The notes below the pieces were generated by a model. The model did not search any database, was not told the DNA's origin, and saw nothing but the letters and a program-made list of their open reading frames with translations. Position numbers and translations under genes: made by a program. Source: Labyrinthula sp. Ha (Eukaryota > Sar > Bigyra > Labyrinthulida > Labyrinthulaceae). Taken from it: a stretch of 64,000 bases of DNA. Numbering within the stretch: position 1 is the stretch's first letter; every line of letters begins with the position of its first letter. Location of the stretch: NCBI GenBank assembly GCA_015227615.1, contig JAALGZ010000002.1, positions 620,001-684,000 of the forward strand, read 5' to 3'. This document shows positions 1 through 9,319 of the stretch, piece after piece.

Positions 1-324
1 CCAGTGCCTAACTTTTGTAAATGGCAGATTCGCAAGCCCGGAAAAAACATTCATTCTGTGGAAGATGTTGCTGAACATTTTTCGAGAGAAACAGTTAAGT
101 TCTCTGATAATGTAGTTCTTTTGAACACAGGGACAAACTTAGCCTTGTCGTTTAGTTTCAGAAAGAACCAAGGCCTAAAACCAGTTTGTAAGACGATAAA
201 GACAAATGCAAGAGACTCAATCGCCAAAAAAGAAAAAGATGGGTTATCCAATTCTTTATTGGAGAAAACCTTTGATCCAGAAAACGTGTTTCGTTTCATA
301 CCACTGACTTTGAATAATTCGTGA
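1..324 (+). CDS. 3' end of an unrecognised protein (5' part lies outside the window)
   Basis: The reading frame is open from base 1 to a TGA at 322-324, so this is the C-terminal 107 codons of a longer gene. The tail is basic (RDSIAKKEKDG) and soluble-looking, with no membrane segment or motif I recognise. It converges on the eL20 gene with only 35 bp between the two stop codons, as is usual in this dense island. Coding status is supported by the open frame in AT-rich DNA and the tight packing, not by homology. The first bases may be an exon edge. Confidence 0.5.
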   Translation, partial: PVPNFCKWQIRKPGKNIHSVEDVAEHFSRETVKFSDNVVLLNTGTNLALSFSFRKNQGLKPVCKTIKTNARDSIAKKEKDGLSNSLLEKTFDPENVFRFIPLTLNNS

Positions 325-359
325 TTTAAACCATTGAAGAGAAATTTTGTGTTAACCAG

Positions 360-1016
360 TTAAGCGAAGGTTCTAGGTTTCTTTGAGCTGATTCTTTTCC
401 TGTAGCTCTTGGAAGCTGCTCTTGGCTTAACATAAACAATTGGATATTTAACTCCTTTTCCAATATACTGAATGTTCACTGGACGTCTTAAATCTTCATC
501 CTTAACTGTACCTGTCTTGATAATTTGAACACTTTCCTTTCTTGCTCTGTGTCGCCCTGACATTTCAGCATCTAAATAATAAAAAAGACTCAGAGGTATT
601 GGAAAAAAATCTTCTGTTAGAGGCAAAATATTGAAGGGTTCACTTCAACTTGCGCAAGAACATCAACAAGAAAGATATCATCAAAGTCAAAATAATTTAC
701 ACATCTGCTCAACTGCTCCAACAAGGGTAGTATCTCTGTACTCCTTGTACATATTGTGGGTTCCACTTCTTGAGTTATATCTCAGAAAAATATAGTAGTT
801 CTTCACAAGCTCAGGTCTCTTTTCATAAATTCTGTTCACTGTTAAGATCTCTCCAGTAGTTTTCTTCATCTTCTTATACTGATGAAGGAAATACCAGAAA
901 CGAGACTTAGCAGTTACTGCGTTAGGAGCAAATATCTGCATTCTATATAACTGTGGTTCTGGATCAGCTTCTGTCGGCTGCTTGCGGCCAATCACTTGGA
1001 AATGTTGTACAACCAT
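360..1016 (-). CDS. RPL18A: Cytosolic 60S ribosomal protein eL20 (L18a), two exons
   Basis: A structural protein of the cytosolic large ribosomal subunit. Exon 1 is 1016-701 and exon 2 is 571-360, with a GT...AG intron at 700-572. Joined, they give 175 residues, against 176 in human L18a. Family signatures run through the whole length: [47 protein letters not shown], then GAVEQMY across the junction and [14 protein letters not shown], ending in KKPRTFA (human KRPNTFF). The splice sites are fixed because the joined reading restores the conserved Y and the GxRHRAR block. The intron is 129 nt, four times longer than the others found here, and may host a snoRNA (see 587-688). The gene is divergent from GUF1 with 112 bp between start codons. 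Confidence 0.96.
587..688 (-). ncRNA. Candidate C/D-box snoRNA inside the eL20 intron
   Basis: On the minus strand the intron carries TTGATGA (684-678), close to box C (RTGATGA), and CTGA (593-590), an exact box D. The bases GAC before box C can pair with GTC after box D, the short terminal stem expected of C/D snoRNAs. Length is about 100 nt. Ribosomal-protein introns are classic snoRNA hosts, and this intron is unusually long for the genome. Against it: box C starts with T instead of a purine, the terminal stem is only 3 bp, and no clear D'/C' pair or rRNA target could be verified by eye. Confidence 0.3.
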
Positions 1017-1128
1017 ATTTTTTCTTTTTGTTGGTTTCTTTGCTACCTAATACGAAGTCGCATTCCAAATCAAATTTTGGGCGAATCCCAAAATGCAATA
1101 GACTCAACTGGATGATATCCGTTAGAGA
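1017..1128. promoter_or_regulatory. Divergent promoter of eL20 and GUF1 with a perfect inverted repeat
   Basis: Only 112 bp separate the two start codons, so both promoters must lie here or overlap the genes. At 1074-1094 there is an exact 8-bp inverted repeat, ATTTTGGG, five bases CGAAT, then CCCAAAAT. It is symmetric and could bind a dimeric factor serving both genes. A pyrimidine-rich tract borders the eL20 start. No TATA box is evident. The regulatory role is inferred from position and symmetry. Confidence 0.45.
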
Positions 1129-3086
1129 ATGTTATCAGCAAGAATAGTTGGAGCAAAATTGAACATATCTTATTGGGTCTTCAAAAGATTTAAAAGCTCT
1201 GTGATAACAATACATGAAGCAAATCTAAAAGATTACCCAATAGAGAAAATACGAAACTTTTGTATTATCGCACACGTTGGTAAATAGTTGTGTTGTCCTA
1301 AAACATAGATCATGGGAAATCTACTTTGGCGGATAGATTTTTGCAAGCAGCTGGAAATGTTACAGATTCAGGCGAGAGTCAAATATTAGATAGTCTAAAG
1401 GTAGAGAAAGAACGTGGAATAACAGTTAAAGCTCAAAGTGTTTCAATGGTTTACAAAGATCACTTGCTAAACCTCATAGACACACCTGGACATGTAGATT
1501 TCAGCTACGAGGTAAAAAGATCGTTGAAATCTTGCGATGGTGCTTTGCTTCTGGTAGATTCTACCCAAGGCGTTCAAGCACAAACAATTGCAAATTATCG
1601 AAAAGCTCTTAAGGAAAATTTAGAAATAATCCCTGTCCTGACAAAATTAGATTTACCAAATAGTGATCCGGATAGAGTTCTTCCTGCAATGCAAAAGTTT
1701 TTCAATGTCGACGCAAGTGATACTATTTGGACAAGTGCGAAATCAGGAGATGGGATTGAAGATGTACTAGATGCAATTATAGAAGAGCTACCATGCCCTT
1801 CAAGTGAGGACCTACCTAGCTTGGAACAAGAAAGTTTTTTTGGAAAAATTGTTGATAGCTGGCATCATCCCCATAAGGGTGTTGCTTACATTGTCAATTC
1901 ACAGAAAGGGGTATTGAGAGTGAGAGATCCGGTATTTGTTGGGGATCAAGAGTTCAATATTCTAGAACTTGCGATATCAACTCCTGTTTTGCGGACAGTT
2001 GAGGAGATTTATCCTGGACAAGTAGCTACCGTTTTCTCAGGCCAACGCAACGTTCAAAACGTAAACATCGAATATATCTCTTCCACTAGACTGAGTTCTG
2101 AACTTGGCGCCGACGCTCCTAAGCAGATGATTTTTACTTCCATTTTTCCTTATGAAGCACGAGACTTAGTAGCTCTTAGGAAAGCATTAGACAAACTTGT
2201 GCTCAATGACCAGAGTGTGAGTGTTGAACCAGAGAGTAATGTAGATATTCTTGGTCAAGGTTTTAGGCTTGGATTTCTTGGAAAGCTTCATATGGAAGTT
2301 TTTGTGCAGAGGTTGAAAGATGAGTTCAAACAAGAGATAGTCAGCACATCTCCTTCAGTGCCTTATAAGCTAGTTAGCATTGATAAAGGAGAACTAGAGC
2401 AAATAATAGTTGACAAAGTTAGTGAGTTTCCACAGAATGTAAAAAGCTGGAATAAGAGAAAGTGGAAATCATTAGAGCCAACTTCCTTAGTTACTATTCT
2501 TGTTCCTGACGAATATGTAGGTGGTTTGATAGACCTAATTGTAAATGAGAAACGTGGAAGGCAAGAATTGATGGAGTATATAGACAATAATGTTGTGCTG
2601 ATGCACTTTCAAGTGCCATTGGAGGAGATTGTGAATGATTTGGTGGATCGTGTCAAGGGTGTTTCATCAGGCTATGCAAGCATGGATTACAGCTCTGAGA
2701 TTCAGTATGTTGAGTCTGATGTTGTTAAAGTTGATGTTCACGTGGCGAAAGCTAAAGTTAATGGCTTGAGTTTTGTTACCCATAGATCGAAAGGGAGAGA
2801 ATATGGTGGCCGTCTACTGCAGAAATTAAAGGAAAAGTTACCTGCTGAGCAATTTGAGGTTTCTCTTCAAGCCGTTGTTGAGAATAAAATAATATCTTCA
2901 GAGAAAATAAAAGCTGTTCGAAAAGATGTCTTAACAAAAGCAGGGAAAACAGTAGGTGGAGGTGACATAACTCGAAAGATGAAATTACTAGAGAAGCAGA
3001 AAAAAGGTAAGAAACTACTTAGGGCAAAAGGACAGGTTAATATGCCACAAAAGCTTATCATGAACATCCTCTCAAACAGAAATTGA
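1129..3086 (+). CDS. GUF1: Mitochondrial translation GTPase EF4 / GUF1, two exons
   Basis: A ribosome-binding GTPase of the LepA/EF4 family that acts on mitochondrial ribosomes. Exon 1 is 1129-1279, the intron 1280-1308 (29 nt), and exon 2 1309-3086, giving 642 residues (yeast Guf1 is 645). The junction restores the P-loop AHVDHGKST at residues 48-56. Further motifs are ERGITVKAQ, DTPGHVDF, TKLDLP, SAKSGDG, the FLGKLHME segment and the EF4-specific tail FVTHRSKGREYGGR ... RKDVLTK ... GGDITRKMKLLEKQKKGKK. The first 29 residues hold Lys and Arg but no acidic residue, fitting a mitochondrial targeting peptide. The ATG at 1129 is preceded by an in-frame TAG two codons upstream, which supports this start. 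A plastid location is less likely given the GUF1-like VKAQ motif. Confidence 0.95.
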
Positions 3087-3205
3087 GCGTTGAGCAAGTG
3101 AGTTCACGATTAATGCAGAGGATTGTTTTGCTTTTCATTTGTGACCGTTGAAGCATTGTTGAATATTCCAGTTTTTGTGTACTTCATATAATTAGCCGTT
3201 TACAA

Positions 3206-4510
3206 ATGATCTGGAAATTCTTTTTGTTGGGTTTTATATTGTGTGTTTCTTCTTCATGTTCAGCAGAACTCGGAATCACAATTAGTACTTTGTTTAGTAA
3301 TGTTGATATTCCCACTTCGAGTTTGGACCAGGTTGTAGAGAAGCTAGATATGGCACTTGTTCGAAATCTGGACCAAGATACAACTACCACTTTGAAGTGT
3401 GTAAAACTAATCTGGGGTGAGCATATGTATTCAATACTTCGATATTTGAATACAACCTCGACGAAAACTATCTATTTCATCTTACCCGAGGTTCTAATAT
3501 TAGACTTCAAACCTAGTGTAGTGAAGGAAGTGCTCAACATCACAACCGAGTTTTCTATGTTTTCTTACATCATTGGTTTAAGATTTGATGGTTTTAGGTG
3601 TCAGCAGTCACTAGTTGCAATCGAAGAAGTAATGTTTCTCATAAAAACTCAAGTACCGAATGTGTGCATAAGCTTGGTGTTTAGAACGCAGGAATTTGTC
3701 TTAAACTGGAATAAGAATAAAACCAGTGCACTTCAAGTTTCCCAGAAAGTTCAGAAATTTTCCAACTACATTGATGTAATTGACTTGGATATCTTGCAGG
3801 AAGCATTAGATGACACCACGGATGTTCACTCTGTGGTATCCAACATTGTACAACAAGCCAATCGCACAATGAACAGCTTTCCCAATGAGTTTCAATTTTC
3901 ACTTTCAGGAGTTGGTTGGCCCTCAAACTTTTCAGTCGGCCAGCTACCAGCCCTCAATATTATGCTGAGGGAGTTCACTCTATTCAAGTTCCGCTATCTC
4001 TTTCTATTTGAATTATTTGATCAGGATAGGAGAGAAGGGCATGTCTATCTTCATGACATGGGGTTTTATCTTGCTAATGGAACGCTCAAATCAGGTCTTG
4101 TCGACTTTGTCCCCGTGGCTGAAAACTCCAATCCTGCAAAAATAAGTTCAAGTAGCTCCAAAAAAATTGGGTTCTCTGTGTTGATTGTTTCTGTGGTAGC
4201 GGGAACGTTATACGTGGCCAACAAGGTAAAGAATAAGCGTAAGTTATCTACGAGGAAGAAATCGAGCCTATTCTCCCCGCGTAGCAGGCGATTAAGTGAC
4301 CCTAACGCAGATATTTCTTCCAGTGTATATTTGCCATACCGGTATAGTTTTAATCCAAAATTCCAGAGAAACAAGTCAAATGTGAGCTCGCTTAGTATTG
4401 TGAGTAGCCCTGATGTGCCTCACGCTACCCACAACACACCAGGTCCTTCCTTTATGCAGCATGAAACATTGAGACCATACGTGCCGTCTGGATTTCTTCC
4501 AAAATTTTAA
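3206..4510 (+). CDS. Type I membrane protein with a degenerate GH17-like (beta-1,3-glucanase) domain
   Basis: The 434-residue protein has a signal peptide (residues 1-20, ending CSA), a luminal domain with several N-x-S/T sites, one membrane span at about 321-339 (IGFSVLIVSVVAGTLYVANK) and a basic, Ser-rich cytoplasmic tail. The luminal domain resembles GH17 glucanases by motif order: a strand-4-like IIGLRFDG (123-130), then SGVGWPSNFS at 234-243, then FELFDQDRREGHVYLHDMGFY, matching the family pattern E-x-GWPS followed by F-E-x-FDE and a G-x-F/Y end. The positions where GH17 has its two catalytic glutamates (GNE and E-x-GWPS) read DG and G-V-GWPS. It is therefore probably not a glucanase and may bind glycan or have another role. 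The assignment rests on motif recall, not alignment. The gene lies 119 bp after GUF1. Confidence 0.6.
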   Translation: MIWKFFLLGFILCVSSSCSAELGITISTLFSNVDIPTSSLDQVVEKLDMALVRNLDQDTTTTLKCVKLIWGEHMYSILRYLNTTSTKTIYFILPEVLILDFKPSVVKEVLNITTEFSMFSYIIGLRFDGFRCQQSLVAIEEVMFLIKTQVPNVCISLVFRTQEFVLNWNKNKTSALQVSQKVQKFSNYIDVIDLDILQEALDDTTDVHSVVSNIVQQANRTMNSFPNEFQFSLSGVGWPSNFSVGQLPALNIMLREFTLFKFRYLFLFELFDQDRREGHVYLHDMGFYLANGTLKSGLVDFVPVAENSNPAKISSSSSKKIGFSVLIVSVVAGTLYVANKVKNKRKLSTRKKSSLFSPRSRRLSDPNADISSSVYLPYRYSFNPKFQRNKSNVSSLSIVSSPDVPHATHNTPGPSFMQHETLRPYVPSGFLPKF

Positions 4511-4549
4511 TTTGTCTTTACGTAGCTGTTAAGTTAGAACTTATGAATC

Positions 4550-7255
4550 ATGAGATTAGAGAATGTAGAAGCACTAGAGTTTGGAAATGAACTCTTGGTT
4601 CTATGTGACACCTTCTTGGAGCCCGGACAAACCCGTTTCTTAATTGATCAGCTCAGTCAGTTAGATCGGTATAATATAGATCTGAAGAACAAAATGGAAA
4701 AAATATCAGCTGACAAGACCCTAGTAGATAAAGAAGTCCTAAGTCAAAAACTGAAACTTGATAACCTAAAAGTTAACATTCAAGCTGCCCAAGAGGAGAT
4801 TCGAGACGTAAAAGCAACAAGAACAGAGGCTCTAGACGATTTAAAAGAAGCTCAACTTGGACTTGAAGTCGATACTGACCTTTCGGAGAAGCAAGAAGAA
4901 AAGCTTGAAGAGACCAGTCTTCAAGCTCAGGAGGTCCAGAGAGAGAGAGATGCTTTTATAACACCTAAGTTTAGAAGTATAGAGTCATCTACGCAGCGCA
5001 GCATAATTGAACTCGAGAAACTGATGACACTAAAACATGAGTTGAAAACAGCTCATGAAGAGAACGCAGCAAACATTAAGTTGCAGACTATGCAAACCAA
5101 ATCAAGTGAAGCACTAGTCCATAAGCTTCGAGGAACCGTGGAAAGCATTTCTATAGAACCTATTCGAATTCAGGAGAGTGTAAATAGCCTAGTGGAAGTA
5201 TATGAAAACTTGGAGCGTAAGAAGAAACAAGCAGAGGCACAGATCTCCGAGTTGGCAGAGGCTCAAGCTGTAGAAGAAACTTTTATCGAAGAAACTAAAC
5301 ATAACTGTCAAAAGCTACAAACCCAACGGAAAGGGCATGCGATTTCCTTAGAATCTCAAGAGGTTACGAAATGTAAAATACATAAAGATTTACGTAAGTT
5401 GCAAAGTAAAATTATTGAGTTAAAGACTGAGAAAGCTGCGTCGCAACTAAGGGCTAGAAACCTTAAGATTGATCTGAGGTCTGCTGCAAAAGAACATAAG
5501 AAACTGAAAGGGACTTTGGAGGAGAACCGAACAGCCCTTATTCAACTATCAAAAAAAGAGAAGCAATTGCAATTTAGAATTGAGGTACAGGAACGCAAAA
5601 AAAAAGACCAAGTGAATGCTTCAAAGCTTCTGGTTATAGAAGAAGAAGAGCTACGAACCTCTCTGTTGAAGAAAAAGCAGGAACTTGAGCGCATTCTGGT
5701 GCAAAATGTAAAAAGTGTCCGAATTAATAAGGAGTTAGCTACAAAGGTTACTACCCAACTTGTGAAAAATAATGCCCTTGAAGGTAAACTATCTGCATGG
5801 AAAATAGAGCAGATAAAGCAAAGTAGGCAATTGAGTCAGCTCAACACGAAACTTCGTCTGATTGAGCGAGATGTTGCAAATATGTGGGAAAGTTTAGGAA
5901 AAGCCAATTCAGAAGTTAATATGAAGGAATTAACTATCTTAGATTTTAGCAAAAAACTTGCACAAAAGAAAACATTAGTTGATCATTTTGGTAGACTATA
6001 CGACATGATAAAATCTGAAAGAAATAAATATGTTAACCATATCGCACTATGTCAGCAAAATTTGTGCGAACTAAGAGAAAGAATTAAAATAGTTGATACA
6101 GAAATATCTATTTTGACGACTTCAACCGAAAACAAGGAAGCGGTTACACACAAGCTAAGGGTAAAGTTTGGCATTCTCAAGACAAGAAGAGACTCGGTTC
6201 GCATAGATATCAATAAAGAGGTTCTCAGCATGATACAACTTAAAGCAATGTTACACAACACTTTTTCCACTTCCATTAGTCTGAAAAGTAGTTTGAAAAA
6301 GGTTAAGGGATCGACTGAAAAAACTAAGGATGGAATTCAACTGACTCTTAAAGGAAGGAATAGACTAGGTATAAACATAGTGAAGATCAACGATGAAATA
6401 TGCCTCTTTAATGAACAAATTGCTGAGGAAATTGGAAAGAAACGTGTCTTGGAGGTTGAGCTCAACAAGACTGAAACAGAAATACGAGTTTTAAAACTAA
6501 ATATTAGTGAAAATACAAGAAAGGTTGTCTTGATGAACAACTCTCAGTCTAAAGTTCCTATTCTTGAAAAGAAACTCGAAACTTACAAAGCCGAGAATAA
6601 TCGCTCACTAGCACTTTATAATAACCTATGCTCTAGGCTTGAAAACCCAAGCTTCATCAGGATTAATCGAAACATAGGAAAGCCTAAGATGTTGGAATAT
6701 GATCTGAACCTTGATACGTTGAGAATGAAACTTGAAATTGTTAGGGAGCGTTTTAGGAAAAAGAGTACACAACTCCTTGATGTTAAGCTACAACTTAAAG
6801 AGGTAAAGAATGAGCTTCTTAATTTTAATGCTAATCTAGAAAATTTAAAGTCTGGGTTAAAGGAGCTTAAAAGAGAGTTGAATATTTGCATAAGAGAATA
6901 CAAGAAGCTCACAGATTCTGTGCTTGCAGAGATCGCAGAAATCTCGATGCAAGAATGCATCAACCTGGCTCTACAAAAGAAAATAGAATTGTTTGAGGTC
7001 CAAGTGGAGAAAATGCAGACAAGAGTACTGCGGGGCAAGTCACCAAAGAGATCTGCGAAGTATATATTGGAAAAGCTCAAGGGTGCACTTTGCGACAAAG
7101 AGAACCAAAAATACCATATGTCGAACCAGAATAAGAGAGTGAAAGGGTACATCCTAGAACAAGATCATGGACCCACAACAATGTTTTTTGGAGAAAATGG
7201 TCAGTTTGATTCAGGCAAGCCTCCCACAAATCTTAAATTTTTTGAACGAAAATAG
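4550..7255 (+). CDS. CCDC146: Ciliary/centriolar coiled-coil protein, CCDC146/MBO2-like
   Basis: A 901-residue, almost entirely coiled-coil protein, near the length of human CCDC146 (955). The clearest family stretch is VDHFGRLYDMIKSERNKYVN with the following LRERIKIVDTEISIL and LKTRRDSVRIDINK. EICLFNEQ and a late AEISMQECINLALQKK also match (human LYDLIKNERNKCVN, EICIFYEK, AELSMKQALTIELQKE). In Chlamydomonas the homologue MBO2 is an axonemal protein needed for the normal flagellar waveform, and in mammals CCDC146 is a centriole and microtubule-associated sperm protein, so the organism should build cilia. No intron was found. An in-frame TGA two codons before the ATG supports the start. The gene begins 39 bp after the upstream stop. 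Confidence 0.82.
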   Translation: MRLENVEALEFGNELLVLCDTFLEPGQTRFLIDQLSQLDRYNIDLKNKMEKISADKTLVDKEVLSQKLKLDNLKVNIQAAQEEIRDVKATRTEALDDLKEAQLGLEVDTDLSEKQEEKLEETSLQAQEVQRERDAFITPKFRSIESSTQRSIIELEKLMTLKHELKTAHEENAANIKLQTMQTKSSEALVHKLRGTVESISIEPIRIQESVNSLVEVYENLERKKKQAEAQISELAEAQAVEETFIEETKHNCQKLQTQRKGHAISLESQEVTKCKIHKDLRKLQSKIIELKTEKAASQLRARNLKIDLRSAAKEHKKLKGTLEENRTALIQLSKKEKQLQFRIEVQERKKKDQVNASKLLVIEEEELRTSLLKKKQELERILVQNVKSVRINKELATKVTTQLVKNNALEGKLSAWKIEQIKQSRQLSQLNTKLRLIERDVANMWESLGKANSEVNMKELTILDFSKKLAQKKTLVDHFGRLYDMIKSERNKYVNHIALCQQNLCELRERIKIVDTEISILTTSTENKEAVTHKLRVKFGILKTRRDSVRIDINKEVLSMIQLKAMLHNTFSTSISLKSSLKKVKGSTEKTKDGIQLTLKGRNRLGINIVKINDEICLFNEQIAEEIGKKRVLEVELNKTETEIRVLKLNISENTRKVVLMNNSQSKVPILEKKLETYKAENNRSLALYNNLCSRLENPSFIRINRNIGKPKMLEYDLNLDTLRMKLEIVRERFRKKSTQLLDVKLQLKEVKNELLNFNANLENLKSGLKELKRELNICIREYKKLTDSVLAEIAEISMQECINLALQKKIELFEVQVEKMQTRVLRGKSPKRSAKYILEKLKGALCDKENQKYHMSNQNKRVKGYILEQDHGPTTMFFGENGQFDSGKPPTNLKFFERK

Positions 7256-8662
7256 ACGTCTCTTTAGCATATTTGCTCATCCAAGTCCTAATGTTATAAA
7301 TTTCTAATATGAACTTCATGTTTGGGTTTTGACCAAGTATTCATGAAAATACGGATATCAACGAATGGTCTGACTAGAAACTTGCGTAATGAAAGTATAG
7401 AAAACATAGATGTTGGTTTATGCGGATGTGGTCTAGTTTTCTAATCTTCGTGTATCTTTGCATAAAAGTCATTCTGCGTATGCTTCTCCGTATTACTATA
7501 TCTTTCGTATTCGCGTAAATTGTCTTCTCTGCTTATATTCACTTATTAGTTATGGTGATATCAAACTACTAAAACTAAGCTAGCTCTCAAGATATTATTT
7601 CAACTACAATGGCAATAAATAACTCAACTTCAATATACTCCAAAATAACATTTTTGATCTAGAATTGAACTCCTTTTCTATTAGTTGAAGATGCCATACG
7701 CGTGAATGAATGTAGCTCATGCAAGTTTCTATGCTGAAAACTAGTCTGCTCAACAAACTATTTTATTTGCAACTAGTTTTTTTATTCACCTATATCATTG
7801 CAAGTTATTGAAAAGGTGGATAAAGAGGTCAAAGTGTTCCAAGCCCCGGATTTTCTATAAAAAACGGGGTGGGAGAAACCCTGGACTTTGTATTCCAACA
7901 CGGAGAAAAATCTTAAACCAAAACCATTAAATAGACTACTGCGCTTAGGAAGATAATGTGAACTTTCAAGTATAGAATGGAAATTCGCTTAAATTTTCAC
8001 CAACCCCTCTTTTCATCAATGTTGAACTCAACCTTTTGGTGTTAAAATGAAGATCAACAACAACGCAAAAATTTCCATAAAGAGATCTGCCTGTTCACAC
8101 CAATAGTAATACATCTGAAAAACACCCAGTATCCAAAGTTTACATTTGTCTTTTTCATGCTTTTTCAAAGTCCTTTATTTATGAACTCAGAAACTTCTCC
8201 AATGCATAAAACAATAAGAGCACAGCCATAAACACATTTCGCTCCTTCAGGTATTAAACAGTAGTATATCTATAGCCTATAGTACACGTCGAATACCTTC
8301 CCACATTCTCAGCCCTGATGCCAAGGGAATGCGCAGAGGCATGGTCGCAGGGCTGGAGAAACAATCTGAACAGCAATGCCTAAAGTTACCAACTGTGAAA
8401 TATCCAATCTCCTTGGTAGCAGCAATAAAATAAATGAAGTGAGCAGGTTCAGAGGGATATAGAGCTAGAGAGTCGAGTTAAGGCAGCTTGTTTAATAAAG
8501 GATATAAGTAGATGTTTGGGTTCCCTGACAACGAGCAATAGCCAAGCTATCCTATAGCTCTGGATGGTAACAATTATTATATGCGAGAAGTTCAATTATA
8601 CATGAAAAAATTTGATGCTGCTTCTAATGGCATTTGAGGAAGTTCTTTTTTGTTGATGGAAC
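7256..8662. other. Intergenic gap, 1.4 kb, no protein gene
   Basis: No convincing reading frame is present. A G+C-richer part at about 8270-8570 stands out from the surrounding AT-rich sequence and contains the hairpin pair at 8306-8420. A shorter hairpin, CCCCG ... CGGGG, lies near 7845-7878. The rest shows nothing recognisable. Confidence 0.6.
8306..8420. ncRNA. Two-hairpin segment, candidate structured RNA (H/ACA-like layout)
   Basis: Hairpin 1: TTCTC+AGCCCTG (8306-8317) pairs with CAGGGCT+G+GAGAA (8348-8360), twelve pairs with one bulged G. ATGCC (8318-8322) then pairs with GGCAT (8338-8342), leaving a 15-nt loop and a 5-nt one-sided bulge. Hairpin 2: GTTACCAA (8385-8392) pairs with TTGGTAGC (8413-8420), eight pairs including one G-T wobble. 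Between them lies AAACAA (8359-8364), which fits the ANANNA of box H. No clear ACA box follows. The pairing is far stronger than expected in AT-rich spacer. The strand is undecided, because the stems exist on either. Confidence 0.3.
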
Positions 8663-9319
8663 TCAGGATCCTTTTTCTGCTTTTAGTATATATATAAGTT
8701 CATTAAACGCCCTACGCCTAGAAACCACTTCAACAGACCCAAATCCTTTTTGTCTTAAAATATTTATAACCTCTTCTGGTTTATTATCTTCTATAACAAG
8801 AAGAAATAAAACTCCACCCTTTGATACAAATTCCATCACGCCATTTAGAAACCTGTCTATTACTTCTCTTCCATTAACACCTCCTGCCCACGTTTGTGCT
8901 ATCTCTATGGAATTTACTTCATCACTAGGAGTAACCACATATGGTGGGTTAAACACCACAAGATCAAAGAAATCCTTCTGTTTAAATGAGGAAAAGAGAT
9001 CCATTTGAATAACTTCTCCAGGAAAAGGGGAGTTAAATATTGTTTTTGTGCATACTCTACAAGCAGATGAGCTTATATCACAAAGATAGGAAATATTTGC
9101 CTTTGGCTGTGCGTGGAGCAGAGTTTGGATTGATTTGGTGACAATGCCACTTCCAGGGCCAACTTCAAGGATTGTGTGAAAGACTTTGGTTGTTGTTGAA
9201 AAGAATTTATGAAGCGTATCAATTAGGAGATAAGTGTCCTCTGCTGGCTCGTAGATTGTTTTCCATTCTTCGCGTGATATGTGCGACATGTCTGGTAGTT
9301 TTTGTTGCTGTGGATTCAT
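8663..9319 (-). CDS. N6AMT1: eRF1 glutamine N5-methyltransferase (HemK2/MTQ2 type)
   Basis: A 218-residue class I SAM-dependent methyltransferase that, with TRM112, methylates the glutamine of the GGQ motif in release factor eRF1. Family markers are YEPAEDTYLL (23-32), the SAM loop LEVGPGSG (51-58), the acidic motif CDISSSA (80-86), the substrate-amide motif NPPY (124-127) and the tail RRRAFNELIYIL. The length matches human N6AMT1 (214), with no sign of targeting sequence or intron. It stands alone between two non-coding stretches. Confidence 0.92.
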   Translation of the reverse strand: MNPQQQKLPDMSHISREEWKTIYEPAEDTYLLIDTLHKFFSTTTKVFHTILEVGPGSGIVTKSIQTLLHAQPKANISYLCDISSSACRVCTKTIFNSPFPGEVIQMDLFSSFKQKDFFDLVVFNPPYVVTPSDEVNSIEIAQTWAGGVNGREVIDRFLNGVMEFVSKGGVLFLLVIEDNKPEEVINILRQKGFGSVEVVSRRRAFNELIYILKAEKGS

